Notes under the pieces: generated by a model
Databases searched by the model: none
What the model saw: the letters and a program-made list of their open reading frames with translations, nothing else
Told to the model about the DNA's origin: nothing
Position numbers and translations under genes: made by a program
Part shown: in pieces, positions 55,401-64,000 of the stretch
Layout of the letters: the number at the start of each line of letters is the position of its first letter
Numbering within the stretch: the first letter of the stretch is position 1
Origin: Aricia agestis
Taxonomy: Eukaryota; Arthropoda; Insecta; Lepidoptera; Lycaenidae
Reading direction: 5' to 3'
Assembly: GCF_905147365.1 (NCBI RefSeq)
Contig: NC_056418.1
Span: 8,059,262-8,123,261, forward strand
Length of the DNA: 64,000 nucleotides

Positions 55401-58400
55401 GTTATTATTTACACGACAGGTTTCGATAAAATCATCATCAGGTGTTTTTAGTTTTATCAAAACCAGTCGCGTAAATAATAACTTTGTAATTAATTTAATA
55501 TAATAAAGTGGAATAAGTGCAAGGAAAGTGTATAATTATTTATTTGAATATGAATTTCCACAAAGAAGTTACAGTACATTCAATATCATATCAATTTGAT
55601 GGATCTTTTTACACAAACTAGGAACTTTTTTTATGAAATAACAGTTAAGTTATGATTTATTAAAGTCTCAGTGCGACCGCTAGCCACGTACAAGTATAAA
55701 GTAACTAATAACATAAATTCACTTCTGAAAATTCACTTACGAATTTCCTCGCTCAGAGCGTTTCAGCTCTAAGGACTTGCCATCTAGTGTGCTACCTTGA
55801 AGACTCTTCAGTGCTTCGTTGGTGTGACTCTTCTTGTAAAATTGTACAAATCCATAACCCATGGACAAGAAATGTCCAGGATTTTTCGGATCTTTCTTTT
55901 TGGCGATAGTCGCACTGTGTATTTTTCCGCATGAAGAGAAATGCTGTAAAATAATTTAATTTAATCATGTTGGAAACTTAGATCGTTGAGCTAACCTCAA
56001 CGAAGTCAGTTAAGACATTGAGAGTCTTGACTCTTGAGTTACCTACTTATTTTATTACCTCTCTCAATGAATCTTCGGTTGTTTTGAAATTAAGATTCTT
56101 TACAAACAGAGTTGTATCGTTTTCTGGTTCATAAATTTCTTCTTCGATGGCTGCCTCTTTGACTTTCGCGGTCTCTTTCTTATCTTCGACGTTCGCAGTT
56201 GTCTCTTTCTTATGTTCATTTTCCACAGACTTTGTTTCTCTTTCACTCTCGATAGTCTCAGTTTGTTTAGATATTGTCTCAGGAACTTTCCCTTTCAAGA
56301 AAACGTTCTCTGGAGCCCATTCCAAATACAGTGGAGCAGATTTAAATTGCGAATATGCTAATTTCGTAAACGCCTTTTTAGCTTCGAATGGTTCTATGAA
56401 ATCAACTAATGCAGTAATTCCGTGATGAGGCATAAGAAACCGCGATATTTGTCCGTGCTTTGCAAAAAGCGGCCTTATTTCTTCTTTGTCTGTACCCGAT
56501 GGTAAATTCTTAACTAGTATGCATGTTTTCGAACGTTTCTTGGCAGGCTGTAAGCGAAGCATAATAATTATAAATTGATAAAATAATTATTTGCTAGATC
56601 CAGTAATTAGTATTATTAAAATAATATAAGTTCTTAAACTGAATGAATATAATATTTTAACATCCGAGAAATTAATTCTTAGGCAGATGGCGGGTATCAA
56701 ATCAATGATAGTCTCTATGGACCCTGCCGAGTGCCGAGTGAGCAGACATAACTCGACAAAATGAAGTAGGTCTGCCATGAAACCTATTATTTGTTGAAAG
56801 CATGGAATATTGTATTTTACTAAACTTACTCGATTAAATGCGTCTAAATAAACACCATTAGATTCAAGAAATGCTTTTGTTTCGGCGACGAGTTGAGTTT
56901 CTCCGAGTGCCAGCCTAACAGCGGCGCTTGTGGCTAAAAAAATTACAATATTATGTTTCATAATAATTACTTTAGTTCTTATTTACTAGGTACAAAAATA
57001 TTGACCAAAAAGTAACTTTTCATGGAATCTTTCTCTCCAGCACTGTCCGAGTTCCGTATAATTGGTCAACTTTGATCTTTGACTTGCAACTAAAGGTGAG
57101 ACCGCACTGAGCGACACTACGCGGCAGCGACGCGACGTGGCACCAAACGTCAACTCCATGAAACGTGAAGTGTCGCGTAGTGTCGCTTTCAATGCGGTAA
57201 GGTTTTGAAACCCGGAAAATAGCTTTGATTTCGGATTTTATAGCAGTCAGCACTGATTTGATTTTGCGGCAGATCTCTTTGTATCTGCTGCAATTCGTAT
57301 CAAGTAAGCAACCTAAGTAATTTAATAAATCATACTTTTGCTATTATCATTGAGGAGTTTCTCCTTAGTGGTGTTATAGGTGGCGGCAACGACATCAGCC
57401 ACGGCGTTGGCACCGAGAAACAGCACGTTCCAGTTGTGCGACGACTTGGCTGTCTCTCTCAACTTCTTCGCCTTCTTCTCTTTGAAACTAAGACCCTCTG
57501 AAAAAATATAAGAGTTTAAAAAAAGTTCCCTTATGCCCGAAAAAAGGATAGGTAGGTCACAGGTAGGTAATGCTAAAACAGCGATGGACATAACTCCTTA
57601 ATTTAGAAAAAAAAATATTACTTCTCTCTTAAGCTAAATATGTGTTTCTCAGTTTGTCAAGCGGTATTTTCAATGTATTAGACAAATGCGGTGACGTTAG
57701 TAACGAGCATAATATAACGCAATTTGTGGTGCCCGATATCAGAGTAACACGTAAACTAGAGTAGACTAATCTCGCATTTCGTACATTTAATATTATACGC
57801 GTTTCTCTCATTATCATCGGTCCAATATTGAAATGGATAGTAATTCTAAAACATTGTTTATTGTTAGCTGTTACAAACAAAAAAAAATGCCCGTATTACC
57901 GTCGCCTTCTTCTTCCTCCAATTTTTCCGTTCTGGCTGGCAAAAGATGCAGCATCCTGCCACAGAAGGCGGTTCCGTCTAGTTCCGTAAATGCTTTGACT
58001 GCATGCTCAGGCATCACATAAGTGACTGTGGCAAACCCTTTCGGTTGCCTCAGAACTGGATCGATTGGCATATTCACGTCAGCTAGTGGACCTTTAAAAA
58101 TATTAAATAAATTAATATTTTTTTAATATTTTTTATTTTAAGCTTTTTATATTTCCTTACAAGTTTTTTTTCCATTTATTTATATATAATAAAATAATAA
58201 ATTAATATATACATTAATAAATTAATATAACAAATGATTAAGTATTAAATAATTAAAATGTTACTTAAAGTTAGCTTTATCAAGGTTTTTTTTTCTGTAT
58301 TGAGATGAACTTACCATATTTTTCAAATAACTGTGTTAATTCGACTTCTGACACCACATATGGCAAATTCCTGACAAAGATACTACCACTCTCCCCAATG

Positions 58401-60953
58401 CTTTCTTCATTATTCGTTTTCTAAAAATAATATTATTATAATAATTATATTACTATACTTAAGGTTATATGTAAAAACAATAAAATAAAAATGTTACCTC
58501 TTTTCTTCTTTTTGTGTTATTTTTCTCCTCTTCTTCTGCTTCTAATTTGGCCTTGTCCTCATATTTATGAACATGGAGTCTATGATTTCCTGTGAAATTA
58601 AAAAATAAAATTATCAAAACCCTCAGTGCATGTCAAAAGTTTAATTTAAGTACAGGTTCATGGGCATACCCTACACAGGTTCTGGGCCAGGGGGGGGATC
58701 AGATTTTATATAACATAGGTGTTATATTATAAAGAATAAAAAATGACACATATTTTTTATACAGGTAATTTCTTTAACCAGGTACACTTATACATTGTCT
58801 ATTTTAAAAGTAATTTTCGAGGCTCTTCAGCAAATCGATTTATTAGGTCTTCTGTGAAAGAATAGCTCATATCTTTTATATCTAGATATTTTTTCTATAA
58901 AATGTATAGGTTTCTTACTTTTAAATAATTTATAATACATTACCTATAAATAGTTTGTCCTTGTTAAGAGCCTTACTAAGTTCTTTCTCTGTTCTGAAAC
59001 CAACATAGCAGAAGCCAGCGAGTTTCTTTCCCTTACCAAGTGGAAGTCTTATTGAGTATGGTACCAGGGGTTTAAAAAATTCTTTTATGTCTTTCTTTTT
59101 ACATTTAAAAGGTAAGCCAGTAATCTGAAATAGGTAAAAAAAGTTACCTGTTAATAATATTCTCTATTATTAGTCTATATCTTCTTCTTCTAAGTCTCCA
59201 AAATCAAAAGCTGACTGACTGACTTGTGCACAGGGCCTAAGCCCTTAGACCCAAGTAACTTGAAATTTTGTAAGGGGTCCCTTTTATAGCATAAGTAGTA
59301 ATCATGGGCGCCGGCAGAAATAATTTCCAAGGGGTGCAGATTTCTTTCTTTTCTTTTTACTTTTTACAAACAACACTTACTGTCTATTTACGTCAACAGA
59401 ATACATTTAGTGCCAAAACATTACGAACTATCTTTGTACGGCATGATTTAATAGGGTTACAGACGGCATTTATTTCAATAATTTCTGTTGATCCCGAGAT
59501 TCCCAAGGGGTGCAAGTGTACCACCTGGCACCCCCCTGCCGGCGCCCATGGTATAAAGTAATATATTGCAGCCCGCCGGGACTTTAACAGTTTGGCCTGC
59601 TATTCATTTTGGCTTTGCTATTGTCAGGTTAAAATACATAATCTCAACAATAGAATAAACACCTAAATTATAATAATATAGTCTGTAAAAAACATGACTT
59701 ACTTTAACATGGAACAGTGGCCTATTTCTTATCTTCTTTTCTTTTGTTTCTTCTGTCTGTTGTTGTGTTTCTTCCTGATTGACTTGTCCATCCACTCTTT
59801 TCATTAACTTCTTCATGTACTAAAATGAAAACATTTACTGAAAGTTAGGTCAAATAAACACTAACATTAATACAATAAAAACTGTCTATAAATAAAAAAA
59901 AATATAAAAACTTCTGCAGGTTATTACTATATTATGTATTTGTTTGACTTGTTGTTGCTGCAAGTAATATATAATATTATGTTTTTTGGTAGCATACAGA
60001 GTTTAGATTACCTCTAAGTCACTAATGTGTGTATTGGCAACTTTTTCAGTTTTTTCTTCTGTTGTCTTTTTTTCTTGATCGTCATCTGGCTTGTTTTCAG
60101 TCTTTTCATCCTCCACTCCACTGTCATCATCACTTTTTTCAAGCTCATTTAATGTTTCCTTTATCCATGATGTCTTCTCATTAGTATGAGCCTCAATAAA
60201 TTCCACAAAAAGTGGATCTCCTTTATGCTGTAAATTTTATGTCAATATTAATAATTTGTAATAATAGGTATGTATGTTTTAAACATAAGTAAAATTTTTG
60301 TAAAAATTGTAGTTAAAAAAAGGTAGTAAACCTTTTTCAAGAGCTCCTTAATTTTGTTTTTGTTCCTCTGCTCCTTGGTCAATTTTTCTTTTTTGGGTTT
60401 TTCCACTTGTATTTCATCTTTATGGAGTTGTTTATATGCTGTACTGTCTGCGGCATATTTGCTCCATGCCCTGGGCTTCTTTTCATCTCCTAGATTTGAG
60501 CAGACTAGTACACTAATTTTCATGCTGTTGACAAATGTGCCGTCGAAGTGTTCCCGAGCTGCTGCTGCCTGCTCTTCCGTCCTGTAGCCAACGAATCCAA
60601 AGTTCCGAAACTTGCCATCTTTAGTATATTTTAACTGAACATCCGTCACTTCTCCCTTTTCTCCAAATAGAGTTTTGAGTTTTTCCACAGTCACCTGAAA
60701 CGTGATGAGCGTCACACGAGAATTATTCAGTCCTGAAATCTACAGACTACAACATTAAATGCGCTAAAATCTTATTTATATTGGTTTAGGTTAATAATAA
60801 TAATAAACTCTTTATTTGCACATAATAAAATACACGAGAAAGAGAATCAATTTTTAGGCAATAGCGCAAATTGGGTCTCTTCTAGAAGTTCTAGACAAAC
60901 ATAAATATATAGGTTACCTTGTTGGGCAAATTTTTTATTATGAGTCGCGACAT
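52433..60953 (-). CDS. RBM19: RBM19/Mrd1 homologue, multi-RRM pre-rRNA processing factor, 15 exons, 898 aa
   Basis: Nucleolar scaffold for U3 snoRNP and 18S maturation. Exons on the minus strand: 60918-60953, 60332-60694, 60012-60227, 59703-59819, 58944-59124, 58498-58589, 58315-58420, 57900-58091, 57336-57497, 56830-56933, 56059-56547, 55741-55943, 54962-55078, 52922-53030, 52433-52642. All junction phases agree. RRM1 starts MSRLIIKNLPNK and has GFVGYRTEEQAA; RRM2 is around residue 240 (ITGLPFKCKKKDIKEFF, GFCYVGF); RRM3 about 349 (IFVRNLPYVVSEVEL); RRM4 about 531 (CILVKNLPSGTDKEEI); RRM5 about 668 (TLFVKNLNFKTTEDSLRE); RRM6 about 774 (KILVRNVPFQANKNELHEIF). AAVRLALGETQLV and WNVLFLGANAVADVVA are family linker motifs. 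Charged linkers separate the RRMs. The last codons and the 3' flank are tandemly duplicated just downstream. Confidence 0.95.
53148..53345. repeat. MITE with 'gtcaagaaagtcatgacagg' inverted ends, copy 2
   Basis: Ends gtcaagaaagtcatgacagg and cctgtcatgattttcttgac; related to 5385-5573. Confidence 0.75.
53355..53622. repeat. MITE family C copy 3, TA target duplication
   Basis: Nearly identical to 5691-5949 over both arms, flanked by TA, inside an RBM19 intron. Confidence 0.88.
54022..54520 (-). mobile_element. Helitron-like fragment, minus strand
   Basis: CTAG end at 54022 with a following 'gcc-cgcgg' stem. The interior is the reverse complement of 6900-7250 and 7600-7720 (shared caagtaagattttgcacc). 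Confidence 0.65.
54752..54845. repeat. Short TIR element (ends 'atccacacatgccgccgg')
   Basis: Inverted ends atccacacatgccgccggc and gccggcggcatgtgtggat. Confidence 0.7.
55246..55313. repeat. Perfect palindrome, 32-base arms, 4-base loop
   Basis: Starts aagatacacattaaagtctt, loop ctct, exact inverse. It lies in an RBM19 intron. Confidence 0.92.
57101..57198. repeat. Short TIR element (ends 'accgcactgagcgacac')
   Basis: Inverted ends accgcactgagcgacactac and gtagtgtcgctttcaatgcggt in an RBM19 intron. Confidence 0.65.
59303..59550. repeat. TIR element (ends 'catgggcgccggcag')
   Basis: Perfect 15-base ends catgggcgccggcag and ctgccggcgcccatg, with 'aaggggtgca' near each end, in an RBM19 intron. 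Confidence 0.75.
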
Positions 60954-61560
60954 ATTTTCTTATGAGAAGTAATATATTTATTGCTAATAATTTATGAATA
61001 TTTCATAAATTGTATTTGAAAACGATTTTAAATTTTATGAAAACAGTAAACACCAACACAAACACATGGCTTTGACATACGAAACTGACAGTTGACACTT
61101 GACATCTGGTTGACATTTATTTTTCTTACTATGGCACTTCGGCTATATAACCATGGCCAGTGTCGAGTATATTATGCAGGGCTTCAATTAATACCGATAT
61201 TTTTTCATAACGTTACTGCTTCAAGGGTAACGGTATAAAAATATACCCGATACTAGAAATAACGGTAAAAATTGGAATTAATACCGGTAAATGTTATAAC
61301 GGTAAATAGGATTTATAACGGTAAATATATGTTCTTTGATAAAGTTACCTTTTGTAAAATAAGTACTTAATTTAAACAGTCAATTCTGTCGTGTCTGGTG
61401 AACAGTAGGTATATATTATAGCAAAAATGACGTCTAATGAGAATGACATGGTCAGTACTTAGTATGTTTGTTCAAATATTACTAATTTATGGTTTGTATA
61501 GTAAATTATTGTATTGCCAGCACGTGCGCCGTGCGCTGGCTGCTGGGCGGACTCTGTTGT

Positions 61561-61760
61561 TTTGCAGACGACGGGGTGGGGCGGGCTTTTTGTCCACGAA
61601 GGAATAAAGACCGCGTCTGCCCGTCGATGTCTGCTGCCGCCCTCGCCGCGTAGCGGTCTTTTTGCCCTTGGTGTGCGTTGGTAATACATATTGTAGGATT
61701 CCCTTTGTGCTATCGTTCGCGGCAAAATTGACCGGTCCGCCCCGCCCCGTCGTGTGCAAA
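61561..61760. repeat. GC-rich TIR element, 200 bases
   Basis: Ends ttgcagacgacggggtgggg and ccccgccccgtcgtgtgcaa; interior contains 'gaccgcg...cgcgtagcggtc'. Strong GC contrast with flanking DNA. Confidence 0.7.
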
Positions 61761-62177
61761 GCGCCTCTGATCCGACGGGCTACGCTCTTTAAAATATTCT
61801 TCGTGTTATAATACCAACATATTTTGTAAATGCTATCATATAATTTTGTGCTTCCTTTTTTAAATGTGTTGATATTTTTAACTACAGTCTACAAAATACC
61901 TACATATATATTAAACTTAGAGTTCAGTAATAAATACTAAGACATACAAATTATTATCCATATTTTGCCCATCCCCCGCATTCGCCACAGTTAAAACAAG
62001 TAAATAAATATGGATACGGATACCTTGCATAATTTTCTGCATTCATTGACTAAACAAATTGCACCACCATCTTGACTTGTTGAGTCAAAGTATCTATATA
62101 ATAATAATAATATAATAATAATATCTATGGACATAGATGAGCATTTCTCTTTTAATTTGCCACTTGTACATTATACC
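61761..62177. other. AT-rich stretch, nothing recognisable
   Basis: Only a short (ataata)n run near 62100. Confidence 0.35.
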
Positions 62178-63390
62178 ATGTCCCACAACTTTGAGCGAAA
62201 AAATTGAATATGTAGTTTCAGTAAATTCATATTGTGTTGTTATTTTTTACTCATAGGTCGTTTTATAATTTCCCAAAAAATATTAAAATAATACAGTAAA
62301 TGATTAATTTTATAGTAAAATTAAATAAAAAACCAAAACATAATCATTTTTAATGTATGAAAAATAAATGTCCCATTTTAAAATACTTACGTAACTTTGA
62401 ATTGAAATATTTTTAAATTTATTCATATAACCCACATTATTTTTTGTATTTGATCTTTGTTCAATATTAATAAGATTCAATTTTCGACTGCTTTGTTAAT
62501 ATAAAACCAGTAAATCGCGGTAAAATTAGTTAATAAACCATGTCCCAGAAAAATTTCCAAAAAGTAATTTCCTTGTGTGTTACCATTTTAGTATACTTCA
62601 GGAAATATAAAAACTACTAAGACTGGCATTATTTGCGCTGGTAGCTGTCACTGTTTAATGTTTATGCGGCCAATGTTTTCATTTAGTTTTCATTCGGCTA
62701 AATACACGAGTGCACGGGTCTCCAGTACTGTCTCGCGTGTTGTTTCCTATTGTGTGACTGCTTTTACTAGGTAAGTCTAATTAATTACTAAAATTTTACT
62801 TTTTTGTATCCTAGATAATATTATTATGAACATCCGAAACATTGACGACGTGTTGTGTTGCTTCTTATTGTGTTACTTTTTCGTGGTAACATATCAAAAG
62901 AAAGCAAGGCTAGGAACTTTATAAAGGCTAGTTTATATTGTCAATTACAGGCATAAAAATGAAAAGGTATAGAGAAAGATTAAAAACGCAACACCTAAAC
63001 ACCACAGTTTTTTAGCAAAACTGTCCAATATTTGGTATTAAACTGTTCATAATAATATTATCTAGGATACAAAAAAGTAAAATTTTAGTTATTAATTGGA
63101 CTTAACAGTTAACTAGTAAAAGCAGTCACACAATAGAAAACAACACACGAGACAGTAAGTTATATGAATAAATTGAATAAAAAGTAACGTATTTTAATAT
63201 GGGACATTAATTTTTTCATACTTTAAAAATGATGTTGTTTTGGTTTTTTATTTAATTTTACTAGAAAATCAATCATATTTTACTGTATTGTTTTAATATT
63301 TTTCGGGAGATTATAAAACGACCTATGGGTAAAAAATAATAACACATTTTATTGAAACGACATTCAATTTTTTCACCCAGTCGTGGGTCC
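62178..63390. repeat. Large foldback with two pairs of inverted segments
   Basis: 62180-62400 pairs with 63175-63390 (shared ggtcgttttataat type core) and 62725-62845 pairs with 63040-63150 (shared tgtgtgactgcttttact). The left arm has about 300 extra bases between the pairs. Confidence 0.75.
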
Positions 63391-63544
63391 TCCTTTGTTA
63401 CCAGTACTCCTTCTTTGTTACTGTCCCAACATTTTCACTGTCGTTCTTTTTAATTTATTTCGTTTATATTCTACCAAAATTAATAATTTGGCTGCTAGTT
63501 AAAAGAACCAATACCTAATTTTAATAAGAGATACAAACTGGAAT

Positions 63545-63605
63545 CCAGGTACTTATATTTAAACAAAACTTTATTTGTAAGTTTTGTTTAAATATAAGTA
63601 CCTGG
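63545..63605. repeat. Perfect palindrome, 27-base arms, 7-base loop
   Basis: Arm starts ccaggtacttatatttaaac, loop tatttgt, exact inverse. The rest of 63391-64000 is AT-rich with nothing recognised. Confidence 0.9.
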
Positions 63606-64000
63606 ATATCAGATTCAGATTTGATCAGATTTGCTGTCAAGGTAACACAGAAAAAAAGTACATAGCGAAATTTAACGATAAATTACATTTTTAATACATT
63701 ATTTTTACTTTATTGATTTATTTTTATTTATATTTTTATTAAATTACTATACCAAAAGGAAAAATATGCAACTTTTTAAGATATTGTTCAAAGAAAAGGT
63801 AACACAATAGGAACCAAAATTCTGTATTCCCTCAGTAATTTAATGTTTTAACGGTTTAAATCCTCTAACTAAGAGTACTTGTTCATTTTCTAAAATTTTA
63901 CACCGAACATCGCTATCTTTAATTTATTCATACTTTTTCTATTTTGATAAATTTTTAAAAGTAGTGGCAAATTTTATGAGAAATGCTCAGATATCGATAA

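Noticed and set aside
59304..59561. 85-aa plus-strand frame
   Set aside because: Coincides exactly with a TIR element in an RBM19 intron.
61459..61759. Arg-rich minus-strand frames
   Set aside because: Coincide with the GC-rich TIR element; no start context, splice sites or domain.
1..64000. CRISPR array, prokaryotic operon, tRNA or rRNA genes
   Set aside because: No regularly spaced identical repeats with unique spacers, no prokaryotic gene arrangement, and no cloverleaf or rRNA sequence recognised by eye. A tRNAscan run would be decisive for tRNAs.

Overview
This is eukaryotic nuclear DNA, most likely from a moth or butterfly. It is AT-rich. The coding genes are split by short introns with GT/AG ends. 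Many small hairpin-forming (TIR/foldback) elements are present, and Helitron-like elements have the ends familiar from Lepidoptera (5' side with 'ctaatattataaa', 3' side with a GC hairpin followed by CTAG). The organism call is inference from these features and from the protein families; no name can be read from the sequence.

Layout. (1) 0.36-30.7 kb, plus strand: the 3' part of a BCR/ABR-type Rho regulator. Its 18 exons keep frame at every junction and encode, in order, a Ser-rich N-terminal region, RhoGEF (DH), PH, C2 and RhoGAP domains, ending at 30739. The 5' end lies outside the window. (2) Inside its largest intron (9150-18022), on the minus strand, are two clear genes and one uncertain gene for secreted proteins: 10695-11815, about 13331-13980, and 14435-17340. 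All carry a six-cysteine block; in the two clear genes the first five cysteines are exactly five residues apart. I do not recognise this family. (3) Inside the RhoGAP intron (23421-29511), on the minus strand, is a full-length I-type non-LTR retrotransposon of about 5.5 kb with a 10-base target-site duplication, poly(A) tail, ORF1 with zinc knuckles and ORF2 with endonuclease, reverse transcriptase and RNase H. Each ORF has one frameshift. (4) 30.7-36.8 kb: intergenic DNA full of TIR elements. (5) 36817-37917, minus: a single-exon CRELD-type ER protein. (6) 39.3-42.0 kb: a nested set of TIR elements. (7) 42283-43969, plus: SAS10/UTP3. (8) 44248-47222, minus, nine exons: Notchless (NLE1). (9) 48828-50555, plus, single exon: a TM9SF3-like protein. 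(10) 52433-60953, minus, 15 exons: RBM19/Mrd1. (11) 61-64 kb: no gene seen; a GC-rich TIR element, a large foldback and a perfect palindrome.

Three of the five housekeeping genes on the right (UTP3, Notchless, RBM19) act in ribosome assembly: UTP3 and RBM19 in the small-subunit processome, Notchless in 60S maturation. They are not co-oriented, so this is at most loose clustering. CRELD and TM9SF3 both act in the early secretory pathway. The left part is one long signalling gene whose introns hold other genes and many mobile elements.

Exon boundaries were placed by eye from GT/AG sites, reading-frame phase and recalled family architecture. No alignment or transcript evidence was available.
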